A DNA stretch of 64,000 nucleotides, from contig NC_092567.1 of assembly GCF_037975245.1 (NCBI RefSeq), positions 22,837,376 through 22,901,375 of the forward strand, read 5' to 3'. The notes below the pieces were generated by a model that was not told where the DNA came from, did no database searches, and was given only the letters and a program-made list of their open reading frames with translations. Shown in pieces: positions 22,635 to 35,746 of this stretch. The translations under genes and the position numbers were made by a program. The DNA is from Apostichopus japonicus. Taxonomy: Eukaryota > Echinodermata > Holothuroidea > Aspidochirotida > Stichopodidae. Position 1 is the stretch's first letter. Each line of letters starts with the position of its first letter.

Positions 22635-23410
22635 AGTAAGTGTTGTTCTCCTTTCTAACTTCCAATCGCAGATGCAGGCGTCTACTTAATGGTTGATTTG
22701 TAGTCAGAGAAATGCTGTCATGATCGTTTTCGCCATGAAAAAAACATCTGCACGCAGGCCTCTCTCCGAACTTGTCTTGCAGCGGAAAACAATTATTTAA
22801 TGAGCCTTCATTCTTAAATGATGAGGATTAAAATCAAGCTATAGAAGAAAAAGTACATAACAATCAAATATATACTGTATATACAGTGATACCTTTAACA
22901 ACGCAGAAATGTAAGAGATGTTCGGGGCCAACGTATAGCGTTATCTCAACTTGAGTCATTTGGAGTTGACTTTGGTTTATATTTGAACGAGACACAGACT
23001 GATCCATGCATAACTAAATGGTCTATGTGAAATGCGGAACTGTCATGAACAAATTAGCCATGTGATCCACGGCAAATTATGAATGAAAAAATTTTACCTA
23101 CTATAAAATAGATCATTCTAAAAATATTAATAACAATGCAGGTTTCGATCGAAGTGCACTATTGGGTGTACCAAGAATATTTTGTATATGATTTAGAAAA
23201 ACAAATACTTCTGGAAATAGCTAAGAAAGAGGTATTTGTGTAAGCAATACTACCTAAACCTTAAATGTTTATTGCCTAATTTTGGAGAAATGATGGGTTT
23301 TATATGTCTTCACAGACAAGGCTGAAGACTTGATCAGCTTGTATAAATATGACATCATCGAACCACATGGGTAAGCTCGCAGACACGACTATTAGACAAG
23401 GATTCCTTGC

Positions 23411-24000
23411 CATATCTAATCAATATGAATATTCAATATAGTTTTGGAACCAGTGTTTGCCATATCTAATCAAATTACTAATGATTATTCAATATAGTTT
23501 TGGAACCAGTGGTTGCCATATATGATCAAATTACTAATGAATATTCAATGTAGTTTTGGAACCAGTTCGTCATATCTAATCACATTACTAATGAATATTC
23601 AATATAGTTTTGGAACCAGTGTTTGCCATATCTAATCAAATTACTAATGATTATTCAATATAGTTTTGGAACCAGTGGTTGCCATATATGATCAAATAAC
23701 TAATGAATATTCAACATAGTTTTGGAACCAGTTCGTCATATCTAATCACATTACTAATGAATATTCAACATAGTTTTGGAACAAGTGTTTGTCATATCTA
23801 ATCACATTACTAATGAATATTCAATAGTTTTGGAACCAGTGTTTGCCACATCTAATCACATTACTAATGAATATTCAATAGTTTTGAAACCAGTGTTTGT
23901 CATATCTTATCACATTACTAATGAATATTCAATATAGTTTTGGAACCAGTGTTTGCCATATATGATCTCATTACTATTCATACATAAATATTCAATCTGG
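23411..24000 (+). repeat. 56-bp tandem array, about 11 copies
   Basis: Units start with CATATCTAATCACATTACTA and continue through ATGAATATTCAATATAGTTT to TGGAACCAGTGTTTGC. Starts are at 23411, 23461, 23517, 23571, 23627, 23683, 23737, 23793, 23847, 23901 and 23957. Block 23461-23626 is repeated almost unchanged as 23627-23792, a 166-bp higher-order unit. Confidence 0.92.
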
Positions 24001-24252
24001 TTTGGACTTTGGATGGAAATAACTTGAAGCACTGGCTAATATCACCTAATTGTATTCTGGTCATTTGATTGGTCAATTGCTCGTTGATTGCATGCAAAAG
24101 CCGCTGTATTCCACTCAGATATGAAATAGAACCATGTGTTATACTTTTTTGGTAGCACTTTTTTCAATGGTAAGAGAGCAGAGAAACCTGTCTGTTCAAA
24201 ACAATCTGTTGCATGAGTGCATTTTACATCCAATTATATCCAAATTTGAAGG

Positions 24253-24441
24253 TGTTGTATAAAACAAATAATGAATGGTTTCCATTCATGCAATAGTGCA
24301 AATATTTCATGAGTTGAAAGATGTAATTTGTTCCATTCAACGAGGCGCCGCCGAGTTGAATGGAACAAATTACATCTTTCAACTCATGAAATATTTGCAC
24401 TATTGCACGAATGGAAACCATTCACTATTTGTATAATATAC
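24253..24441. mobile_element. Palindromic MITE, near-perfect hairpin
   Basis: Two arms of about 73 bp are near-exact inverted copies (inner ends GTTCCATTCAAC and GTTGAATGGAAC) around the loop GAGGCGCCGCCGA. The outer arms continue with more mismatches to about 24253 and 24441. Such snap-back elements are typical of MITEs. Minus-strand open frames across it are not genes. Confidence 0.88.
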
Positions 24442-25749
24442 ACATCTCTAGACTCTAACGGCAGAGGATGTTGTTAAACTTAATGAAACGTATTGCCGGC
24501 TGATACCTACAGGTATCAATTGTTATAGCGGTGCCGTTAGTTCTTTCTTTAGTAAGCCATCGCATAACTCGACACAGCATGGGAATCATACACTAAACCC
24601 TGCTGAGCCAGTGAGATTGTTTCCTCAGACGCGAACGCAACGCATATGACTACACAAACAAATTCGTTTACTTGGAAATTGCAAAACAGATCCCCAACTA
24701 CATGCTGGTATACACAGATACACACTAATGGCTGTTAATGAGCCCAGAAGTTACGCAATTTGCCCATTTTACTCAGCCATGTTCAGACAATTTTGAGGAC
24801 TTTGGTATTGTCTTTTCTTTCATTATTCGCGGAATACATAAACGTTAAGCCTACCATCCTGTCATGTTGATAACTTTGATACTTCATGTTCACACATAAT
24901 TCAAAACAATTTTTAACCAATGACTTGTTGTATCGATGATATATACATATAGGCTATATCACGTTTAGGGTTTGGCAAACAAATGACAAATTCATTTCCC
25001 ACGACCTGCTCTACCCCCCCCCCCCCAAGCCCCACCCAACACCTCATATATATATATTTTTGTTCATTTAGGTCTACAAAAACATAAAGTTACAACGTTG
25101 TGCACTCGCTCACACTGAAATGTAGCGAAGTGTTACAGAGTCATGTTCAACAAGTCGTTGAAATAACCAAAAAAAAGTATATACTGCAGTTTATTCATTT
25201 CAACGGATTAGCAAATCGCACAATAAGCAGGGATGTCATCCATTGACTTCATCGCGAGCCACCAGACACCAATCATCAGAAAAATCAATGCCTTTTATAT
25301 GCATGAGTGTTAGGTTGGATTAAAGACTTGGACAAGGTCGGAAACCACAGTAGATACAATTCCAGCTGTCAGAAAAAAAAAAATCCAATTTTTTTGGCGA
25401 CGTACTTTGGATTCGCGTACCATTGTTTGCAGACAATGGGTCTGCACCACCAAATGAGAATATATTTCCATTAATGACAATTGCCATTATTTAACAGAAT
25501 TGACAATGAAGACAAGGTTTGAATAGGTATTGCTGTGTAGGCGAATGGTTGTGTAAATGACTGTTCTACTTCACTGCCTCAAGGAAAGAACGGTAAGCTT
25601 TTTCAAAACCAGTAGCAAATAAGAGCATTATATTGAACAAAGAAACATATTTTCAAAAGTCAAAAACTAACCATAACCAGAATGAAAACATTTTATTGTT
25701 TCGTTGCTGCTGTTCTGTAGATCCATTCATAGAGAAATTTCAATAGGGT

Positions 25750-25920
25750 TCATCTACTTACTATGGGCCACCCACCCACTAAGTATGGTAATGATCGGTC
25801 ATTCCCTTGTTCAGTTATTGTACACGTTATATACAAGCTAAAGCGTCACACACATACACACACACACACACACCCACGCCAACCTGAATACATAGGTTCC
25901 TTTGCTTTTAGTAAGGAACC
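25750..25920 (+). repeat. Hairpin-ended repeat, copy 3' part
   Basis: It contains TACTATGGGCCACCCACCCA, then AAGCGTCACACACATACACA with a (CA)n run, and ends in the hairpin GGTTCCTT..AAGGAACC at 25895-25920 followed by AAAAA. It aligns with the 3' end of the repeat at 57285-58569. Confidence 0.8.
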
Positions 25921-26039
25921 AAAAACAGTTCTCTTTTGTGATTCCTTACCACATAATTTGCTCAAAAATTTAGGAAATATGGACAAATAGACATAAATTA
26001 TGAGCATTGGACGGACATTTTCTGTTACAAATTTTACAA

Positions 26040-26166
26040 AAGAAAGTCACAGCATGGTAGAACTGAACTAACAGATTAATTGTAGCTTTAATTTTTGAGT
26101 TACAGTGTTTAGATATAAGGAAGTGTCACATACACACACGCAGAGTCCTTCTGCATCCGGCAAGGA
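26040..26166 (+). repeat. Hairpin-ended repeat, second diverged 3' part
   Basis: GTGTCACATACACACACGCA precedes a shorter terminal hairpin, TCCTT paired with AAGGA, at 26146-26166, followed by an A-rich run. The layout is as at 25750-25920 but with a different stem sequence. Confidence 0.6.
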
Positions 26167-26319
26167 ATAAAATAATGTTTATTTGGTATGTCAGCCTGCT
26201 ACACCAGTGCAAAGATGTGTAGAAGCACACACTAGTTAAAAGGCACTGAAGACTTGCCCCAAACCGTGTGCCCCCATCTTTAAACTTTCCGTTGATGTCC
26301 ATTGCTGTATCATTTGTAT

Positions 26320-26520
26320 ACTGTGCTGTGGGTATTGACCGCAGCTGTATGTACTGACTGTACACTTGTGTCTAATTACTGACGGTAGCAAGCTGTACGT
26401 GTGTATTTTCTGGGATCGATGGTGGTGTCTAACACTTCTGTTACAGTACACCTCATTCGAAACTAGGTCAGATTACCGGCATTATACGTTTCTTTGTGTG
26501 CGAGTCTTCAAACTTTTAAA
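26320..26520 (+). repeat. Dispersed repeat, copy 1
   Basis: It shares TTTCTGGGATCGATGGTGGT, CAGATTACCGGCATTA and GCGAGTCTTCA-type words with 39145-39335 along about 200 bp in the same orientation. No terminal repeats are evident and the class is unknown. Confidence 0.8.
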
Positions 26521-29009
26521 GCCTTCAAATCTGCTAAACAAAAACTATATTATTCCCTGTACGTAATTACAAACCTCAGATGATGTACCATTCAAGATAG
26601 GAAAATAAACAAGCTATGAAAGACACCGTGGGGAAATTATTGCCAGAAAGACTTTCGCATTCAAATTGCTTCCTAAGAAAGATAATTTTTCAAAATTGAA
26701 AGATCTACCTAATGACAAATGTTTTCTTGGAAACAAAGACATAAACAGGCAAAAAATAGTTTTATGAAGAAAAATATGAACATGATAAAAATTATAAAAT
26801 GTAGCTCTACTGACAAAACTTGAACAAAATGAGCAAGCATCCTTCTTAATAATGAATATAGAAAGAAAAAAAATTGAGAGAGCATTTTCTCAATGTTTTC
26901 TTCCCATCCAAGGACCCCAGGGACCATCAAGGAAATGGTTATAGACCCTCACACATTACCAATGATCTCAGCCCCTGCTCAATTGAGGCTGGGGTTAAAA
27001 AAAAATGTTTGTGCCCAAGATGGCCCTTCCAGACTTGTACTTCAGACCAAGGAGCTGCCACTGAGGGTGCCCTGTTACGACTGTCTTAACAGCCTGTGTT
27101 ATATAATAGAGTAAAAATTTGTAATGGAGCTGCCCAGCTTTTACCGACCAAATAATAGCATCATAGACTGGTGGGTAGGACATAGTGGAACATAGTAGAA
27201 GTGGTGGGTAGGACATATCAGTTGAAATCCTTTACCACGGTTCTGGCGAACTCGGAATACTGAGAAATTACTGAGATATCATGGCTCAATGGAGAAATAT
27301 AACCATGCAGCATTTTCCACAACCACCGGCAGACCTAATAGAAAGGATCAGTTTTTGCCAGCTTTAAAGAAAAGTCTTCAACACTGCCAAAGTCTTGTAA
27401 GGCAGTGCACCAGTAACCACCATGTATTTCATAGCCAACAGTAATAGATCTATTGTCCCCATAATCTAGTATCCTTCTCACAATCTGAGATGTGTTAAGT
27501 CATCTGAAGATCCTGCAACCTTCATGTAAATACTGTACTTTGAAAACTGTTAGTATGATCAAATGTTAACATTTTATGCTTATTTGTACAGATGCAATAC
27601 TGCCTGAAATATAACAGAGGAATAGCTCTAGGCCTATGTCATCACTTACTTGAAAGTTTATAAGAAAACATATTTTGTAGTTCCTACAGTTGTCTTTCGG
27701 TCACATAAAGCATTGAAATGTCTTTGACAGGAAAATTCGCTATTCCATTGATTATTGAATTATATTTATTGATTGGCCTGCAGATGCTCGAAACTGGGGT
27801 TAACAAGTAACCAGTGTCATTGTGATAGCAAACAAAAGAACTGTTGAATTGGCTTAGTAATGAATTAATTGAAATATATATGGTTTTTCACTCTTTCTAT
27901 AATATTTCAGCTAACAAGACTGTACACAGTGCCCTTGTCATGTGATATAGGCCTAATTTGTTCTTGAAAATTACGTAAGGGCTGGGTGAGGTTCCTACAT
28001 ATTTGTCATACAAACGTAACAGTAAAAGTTGTACAGAGGTTGTGATAGGTAAGTGTGAATACCAACCAATCCGTTACCTTAAGTTAACACCAACGTGTAG
28101 GTGGATACGCTAGCAATGTATAGGACATCCCTTTTGAAAGACACAACATAACATCACTAAACTTAACTAAGTAAAACGTGTCTATCCTACTCAAACGAAA
28201 GTTGAAACTGAAACATTTCAACAGTTGATTCCGACAAGCCAACACTTGATATGTAGACCGTACAACACGCAAACTAAACTTTGCTATGTACTGGTGACAT
28301 TCCTCTGCATATTTATTATAATGATCATTGTGCGTTCACACAGCCTCAGATCAAAAGCACAATTGTCTTACCTATGCATCGCAGTTGTACCCTCCAATTA
28401 CTTGTAAATTCTTATGATGTGTTGTATCCTGAAAGAAATAGTTGAAAATTGACACGTACTGGTAATTTTTACGAACGACAACTAACTCTCCTTTATCCAG
28501 AAGCGGTTGTCATTATGTAATAACCTAATGAAACCGACCCGTGTGTTATGAAGAAACAACGAGATTGTATTACTTTCTCTGTGTGTATCAATCAATGTTC
28601 AACGACAACTACTGAAAATATATGTACAGACAGGCAATAGAGCTCAGGCACAAGCAAGATGCGGTCAGGGTAAATATACCATCATGGCACGCCGAATGTA
28701 CACAGACGATGTGTATAACAAACACCGGACTATCAGTCGATTAAGTTAATGATAAGAATAGCCTCTCACCTACAGTTGTGAAAAGTCAATAGATTTGCAG
28801 AAGAGATGCTTTCGATTGCAAAAAAGAGAGGTGTTCTTGCTGATTGTATTACTTAAAACGGTAAAGTGCTTTGCGATACAACTGGAATATTTTGTCAATT
28901 AATAGCCTTAATTACGTTACGTAGCTTATTTCGAGTGCAGGGCTTAAAAATGTTCTGCTGGGTTAGGGGTAGTCTCGGATTTTACATGCAGGGGTCGCCC
29001 GTGTGAAAA

Positions 29010-29435
29010 GACATTTTAACATTTATTCAATAATTACAGATATCTCTAATTCATTTTCGGATATCTCTAATTCATTTTCAGATATCTCTAATTCATTTCC
29101 AGATATCTCTTATTCATTTTCAGATATCAATAATTGAAACATATTTGAGATCAAAATGAAACAAAACTGTAAGCAAACTACTTAACCACTAAAGAGCCTG
29201 TCTAAGAGAATATGTATAAGTAAGTTGGCCTGACGTTTCTATCCTAGCATAAATTGAATTCGAGATATCAACAATTCTATTAAGAGTTAGCCTATCCAAA
29301 ATTAAATAATATATATCGGAATACAATTAGAGATATCAAAAATTGAATTCAAGACATCAAGTATTCGAATTCGAGATATGATGCGAATTACTGATATCCA
29401 GAATTGAATTAGAGATTCAAAATTCAGTTTCCGAT
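29010..29435. repeat. GATATCTCTAATTC repeat block, copy 1
   Basis: Four consecutive GATATCTCTAATTCATTTTC units at 29037-29130, then the inverted form (GAATTCGAGATATC words) to about 29435. The left boundary TTTTAACATTTATTCAATAA has an inverted counterpart at the far end of the block at 39460-39905, so both look like members of one foldback family. Confidence 0.75.
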
Positions 29436-30650
29436 ACACGTGACTTTCTTCTTAAGGAAAATCGATGCGCAAATGTATATTTCAAAGAACTTCTTGATAT
29501 AAGTGAAATTATGTAAACCTTACGGAAATCAAAAGAATTTCATCAGCTGGAAATGCTAGAAATGTGACTAATATGAAAGAAAATCAAGGACATTTGCTAA
29601 TGCATGGAGCGCAGGGAAACCATTTCAGTGGCGGATCCAGGATTTCGCCGAAGGGGGGGCCCAGATGGGAAATGCCTAATCGTCGTCCTGGGGGAGGGGT
29701 CTAAGGGGAGTGGGTGCCCCCTCCCCTTTGGGAAAATTTCACAAAATATGGAGGTCCTCGGTGCAATCTGGTGCTACTTTTCGTGAAAGTTTGGAGTAAA
29801 ATTTATTTCCAATAAATCATGTATTCATGGTTTGCCGGGCATATATTAATTTGGGAATTTCGAGCAATGAGCTGGGATATACGTCTTTGGGGAGTAGGTG
29901 GTGATGCAAATTACTTTTTACCAGGCTACTCCAGGCCATTTCATCTTGGATGCCCCCTTCCAGATGGAGACTATTGATGCAGTCAGAGTGCCCCTCTCAC
30001 CTTCACTTTTATCAGAATGATGGTGTACTCTTTTTGCAAATTTATTTTACAAAAAATTTCACGCACAGTGGCGTAGCTAGGATTTTTTGAGTGGGGGGGG
30101 GCCATGGGGGGCTGTTCTTTCTTGTGGGGGGGGGGCGGAGTTTACTATCTAAGCGGAGCGCCACCTTGGTTGGCGCGGAGCGTACAGAGAAAATTTGAGA
30201 TTTCAGCACCCCCCAGATCGCAGGAGATGGCACCTGTGAGGCAAAATAGCAACCAAAAAGATGTGCAACTTTGGTGACAGAAATGCAAAAAAAGTTTTTT
30301 CTCTTTCATGCTGACTGGCCTCGCCAACTCAGCCAGACTTTTAACTTGAGGGAAGTTGGCATCATTTGTCGTTTCAAGCTGTCAAGGCCTTTCTCCCAAC
30401 TCAAACCCCTGTGGGCTACCGGTAGATTTGCAGGATATGCCCACATGTGGACTTAAATAGCATTAGAGGAAGGGGGTGGAAGACTAACACGCATCGATGT
30501 TTCGGTAATGGTCCACATTGATGGCTCGGTGCTTATTAGGCCATTTATTGGGTTTCTTGAGGCAGCTGTCATCAGAATCTGGCTTTTTGTGCCAATCGAT
30601 GACCGATAACATGTATTGGTATGTAAATTTCTTCATCATATATCTAGCAA

Positions 30651-30878
30651 CACTCTAAAAACAAATGAGTGGATTTCATTCCATTGGAGTGATCACTCGG
30701 CGCACTTCAAATTAAGAGTAAAATTTAACTCTATTGGAGTTAACCCTCACTCCTAATATGAGTGAATATAACTCTATTAGGAGTTAAGATTTACTCAAAT
30801 GGAGTGGAAATTCACTCTTATACCGGAATGTGCTCAGTGATCACTCCCATGGAGTGAAATTCACCTATGTTTTTATCA
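30651..30878. mobile_element. Hairpin MITE inside element C, copy 1
   Basis: The ends CTCTAAAAACAAATGAGTGG and its imperfect inverted counterpart (CCTATGTTTTTATCAG) enclose multiple GGAGT/ACTCC words and GGAGTGATCACT near each end. The same module sits in C copy 2 at about 34496-34728, so it entered the C lineage before the two copies separated. Confidence 0.75.
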
Positions 30879-32231
30879 GTACAGTACAGTGCATATCATC
30901 ATAGACGTACGTACGTACTACGTACGTTCGTATATCAGACGCACTCGATACCCACGATACGATACGGTCCTGGAGAAACTATTTCCACTCATCATTTTTT
31001 AAGGCGATACAGTAGTGAGTATTGAACAGGCACAGCCGCATGCATTAGGGAAACAGTCCCCTTACAGCGAAGTTGCATTTCCAACCCGACCTCAAGCGGG
31101 GGAGCTCGGGTTGGGCTTATCTCGAGCTTCAGCTCTGCTTACACCACTTATCTTAACCCTATCACACGGACCAACGAACATGCGGTTTGCTCGCGGCATT
31201 AGCTAGTGTGTCAGCTATATGCAAATAATCAACAGATAAACGTTCACAGGCATGCACAGCTATAGCTACAGGCGTACATACAGTACTCGCGACATATGAT
31301 CGTATGAAGCGTATTCCGTGTCTTAGTTCCCTTTAGCTGCCGGTTCGGATTTTCGTGATTTTTATTCACCGGTTCCTGATTTTTCCGCGTCTGGCTTGCC
31401 TTTAATACATAACACCAGACGACCGCTAATTTTCATAACCGACGCTTGGAAATTTCCCAAACGTTACTACATCCAAACCTGAGATTTTCATGTGCCTCGA
31501 ATCCATAGCTATCGCATTAGGCCTAACGCTATGTAGTAACATTGAGAAACCGGCCTCTGAATACGGTCTATATTTTTGTTCAAATTAATGCTGCACAAGT
31601 AAATGCAATTTTTTTTATTAGAAACATCATTGGAGTTGTTTTTAGTTCTTATCATTCCTTTATATCAATCTGGAAACGTTAAACAGTAATCCTACACTAG
31701 TTACGTTGTCACTATTTACTTAGTTTGATTGGCCTAAGCTTAAATTTCTAATTGAGCTTGAATGGAGTTAATAATAGTGACGAACAAGGATGTTAAACAC
31801 TAAGTTCGGCATATTTTTTATTTGTTCATAAACGGAATTATATTGAACATAAGTACAAAATAACGTCGGAGTGTAAGAATTAGGTATTAAAATTAACATT
31901 TTGGTAAAGATTGAAGATGGATGATTTGTTTGAGATACTTTTTGAGATGGAAAGTTTGGGTAACTATTCTTGGCGCTTTACGGGCCATTAACACATCTAG
32001 TAGGTTAGGCCATTCGCTATTCATAAACACATGGTTACTTGGTACGGACAATTGTCATCTTTGGAAAATTTTTTGGGGAAATCCTTTTTCTTTTTCCGCG
32101 AAACTCCTGAGGTGGTTTAGTAGGGGCCTATACATACACAAGGATACATACAAGCCTTTGTTACATGCATGAGAAGAGTTGCATTAAGTACAATGTACCA
32201 ATTTTGAGGGAAGATAGGCTATTTCATTACT

Positions 32232-32400
32232 AGGGTTGTGCGGGATCCCGGTAGTCAAGTGAATACCGGCATCCCGATCCCGGCTTTGACTAACCCCGAT
32301 CACAGTGCAATGTGTAACTACTACCGGTATTGGGAAAACAACTGGTTATTACATTCGTTTCGGTATCATTCCCGGGAATCCAGGACATAATAAAAATATC
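32232..32400. repeat. Single hAT-like terminus remnant
   Basis: TAGGGTTGTGCGGGATCCCG followed by several CCGGTAT and ATCCCGG words resembles one end of a TAGGG-type hAT element. I find no matching opposite terminus nearby. Confidence 0.4.
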
Positions 32401-33850
32401 TACGTGTTACTATTTGAATTAGAGAAAAGAAAACACGTTTATTTCTGGTTCCTGTGTTCTTAGTTTGAATAATATCTTATCAATTTACGCACTGGCCTAG
32501 ACATATTAACGAAGTAATTTGGACCTATAGGCTACACCAAATATCGAACGTTAGTGAACTCAGCATGTTACGAGACCTCAAAGTTATTCAGAAATTTTCG
32601 TTATTTATTCTTCCTTCAAACGATGATTGTGAAGGTTCCCATGTACAAAATCTCACCCTTATGCATTTCACCACATTTTGTGATAATAATTATAACGATT
32701 TAATAATATTTGATCCAAAACCGAAGGGAGCATATCAAATTAAAACCATCTTCGCACGGGACTGTATATTATTATAGCATAGGGTACGGTACTGTTACAC
32801 ACTGCTGTTCGGTACTTGAGAGTTGATGCTGTAATGAAATAGATTCGTTTATTAATGCGGGGGGGGGGGGGTTCCACGATGTCATTTCTAGTTATCTTTC
32901 GCTACTTTTTTTATTTTTAAGAACTTTTGTACGAAGATTGATATTGTACGTATTGAAAGTATATTTTCTGGAGTAAACAACAGCCGATTAACGATATAAA
33001 TAAATCTGTACTATTCTTATATATGTAGTTTATAATCCCGTATTTATGTAGCCCCTAAGTTACATTATTGTTGTCTGAAGTTCCAAACAGGTGGGGACTT
33101 GTTGATAGTTAAAAACCTTTCATTGTGAACTTTTAAACTTAAAGTATTAGTAGTAAGTCGAGTCCTGTCTTTCCGACATGCTTAGTGATTCCCGTTAAAT
33201 TAAATTGAATTTAGGTAAAAATTCATGCAAACTAGGTAGGCATCGGCCGATCCTAATTCTAAGCCTACATCGAAAGTTACGCCGTATACACCTCGCAAGA
33301 AAACCACGATAACCTTGAATGAAAAAACAATATTTTGCACTTGAAGATCTGTCTTCCCCCAAAATGCAATGATAAGGTCTAGACTCAGTACTTCTTGATA
33401 CATTGAGTTTCCAATTACTAGTCAAAAACATTTTCTGGAGAAAAAAAACGTAAGATATTTTTCACAAAAATTGATGATTAGATAAGTGCTTCCTCACAAT
33501 CAACGAGCCGCCCCGAAATTCGCTCCCCTTACGTAAAACTTCTATATATATTACACGTGGAAAAACACGAGTTTTTACACACATAATTCCCATTGACATT
33601 GGTCACGGAACATAAGTAGGTCATCGACATTCGAACTTGGCAACTTGCCCAAGTTCATCGCACCATGGGAACGACCCAACAGATTGAACATTATGTTACA
33701 TTTTCACGCCATCTGGACGCCGATTGTAATTTTTGGTGTAATATGCAAATTATGAATGGTACTGCCCTTGGTTAAAACTTAAAACTATTGCGACACATAC
33801 AAATTTTGGGAAACTGTTGTATAGAAGAAACTTTTGTATCAAATGTAAAG

Positions 33851-35746
33851 CAGGGGCGGATCCAGGGGGGGCCCCGGGGGGCCCGGGCCCCCCCTTTTTG
33901 AAAATCCTGATTTTTTTTTTTTTTTTTAATTTTTTTTTACCGCGTTCGAGGGAAAGTGCCCCATGCGTGATCAGTGGCGTAGCTACGGGGGGCCTGAAAT
34001 TGCAGACATGAGATCCATATTTTCAGGCTAGGTACATGCTGCTTAGAATACTCGGGAAGTGCCGTTTCCGGCCATCTGGGGGGTTTGTAAAGCCAAAAAT
34101 TTTCTTGTACGCTCCGCGCCAACCGATGATGGCGCTCCGCTTAGATAGTCTTACGTTCAGGCGCGGCTGGACCAGTCAGACCCCCCCCCCCCCCTGTCAC
34201 AAATCCTGCATCCGCCCCTGATATGTCATTGAATATTCCACAAAACAACTTTTTATGTCCACGAAACTGCCGAAACATGATTTTCACTACTGGTAGAGAT
34301 ATAAAATATTGGGAATTCTGAATTTCCTGCAAACATGCGGCTGTGCCTGTTCAATACTCACTACTGTATCGCCATAAAAAATGATGAGTGGAAATAGTTT
34401 CTCCAGGACCGTATCGTATCGTGGGTATCGAGTGCGTCTGATATACGAACGTACGTAGTACGTACGTAGGTACGTCTATGATGATATGCACTGTACTGTA
34501 CTGATAAAAACATAGGTGAATTTCACTCCATGGGAGTGATCACTGAGCACATTCCGGTATAAGAGTGAATTTCCACTCCATTGGAGTAAATCTTAACTCC
34601 TAATAGAGTTATATTCACTCATATTAGGAGTGAGGGTTAACTCCAATAGAGTTAAATTTTACTCTTAATTTGAAGTGCGCCGAGTGATCACTCCAATGGA
34701 ATGAAATCCACTCATTTGTTTTTAGAGTGTTGCTAGATATATGAAGAAGAAATTTACATACCAATACATGTTATCGGTCATCGATTGGCACAAAAAGCCA
34801 GATTCTGATGACAGCTGCCTCAAGAAACCCAATAAATGGCCTAATAAGCACCGAGCCATCAATGTGGACCATTACCGAAACATCGATGCATGTTAGTCTT
34901 CCACCCCCTTCCTCTAATGGTATTTAAGTCCACATGTGGGCATATCCTGCAAATCTACCGGTAGCCCACAGGGGTTTGAGTTGGGAGAAAGGCCTTGACA
35001 GCTTGAAACGACAAATGATGCCAACTTCCCTCAAGTTTAAAGTCTGGCTGAGTTGGCAAGGCCAGTCAGCATGAAAGAGAAAAAACTTTTTTTGCATTTC
35101 TGTCACCAAAGTTGCACATCATTTTGGTTGCTATTTTGCCTCACAGGTGCCATCTCCTGCGATCTGGGGGGTGCTGAAATCTCAAATTTTCTCTGTACGC
35201 TCCGCGCCAACCAAGGTGGCGCTCCGCTTAGATAGTAAACTCCGCCCCCCCCCCCACAAGAAAGAACAGCCCCCCATGCCCCCCCACTCAAAAAATCCTA
35301 GCTACGCCACTGTGCGTGTAATTTTTTGTAAAATAAATTTGCAAAAAGAGTACACCATCATTCTGATAAAGTGAAGGTGAGAGGGGCACTCTGACTGCAT
35401 CAATAGTCTCCATCTGGAAGGGGGCATCCAAGATGAAATGGCCTGGAGTAGCCTGGTAAAAAGTAGTTTTCATCACCACCTACTCCCCAAAGACGTAAAT
35501 CCCAGCTCATTGCTCGAAATTGCAAATATATGCCCGGCAAACCATGAATACATGATTTATTGGAAATAAATTTTACTCCAAACTTTCACGAAAAGTAGCA
35601 CCAGATTGCACCGAGGACCTCCATATTTTGTGAAATTTTCCCAAAGGGGAGGGGGAACCCACTCCCCTTAGACCCCTCCCCCAGGACGACGATTAGGCAT
35701 TTCCCATCTGGGCCCCCCCTTCGGCGAAATCCTGGATCCGCCACTG
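33851..35746 (-). mobile_element. TIR element C, copy 2, intact and inverted (1896 bp)
   Basis: It starts CAGGGGCGGATCCAGG and ends CCTGGATCCGCCACTG, with exact 5-bp duplications TAAAG at 33846-33850 and 35747-35751. It is the reverse complement of the two parts of C copy 1 joined, with scattered mismatches and length changes in G or T runs. It sits inside element X. Short frames across it occur in both copies but encode nothing recognisable. Confidence 0.92.

Larger units (their letters stand above)
22640..29000. other. Intergenic region upstream of the CHST15-like gene, no gene seen
   Basis: Apart from the repeats listed separately (23411-24000, 24253-24441, 25750-25920, 26040-26166, 26320-26520), I find no exon-like frame with recognisable protein content. 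The promoter of the CHST15-like gene should lie just to the right of 22634, but no clear core element stands out. Confidence 0.4.

Noticed and set aside
23411-24000. CRISPR-like regularly spaced repeats
   Set aside because: The whole unit, including the would-be spacers, is repeated, and the surroundings are eukaryotic. It is an ordinary tandem array.
30042-30456. Paired open frames recurring at 34924-35374
   Set aside because: They are non-coding sequence of the two inverted copies of element C.
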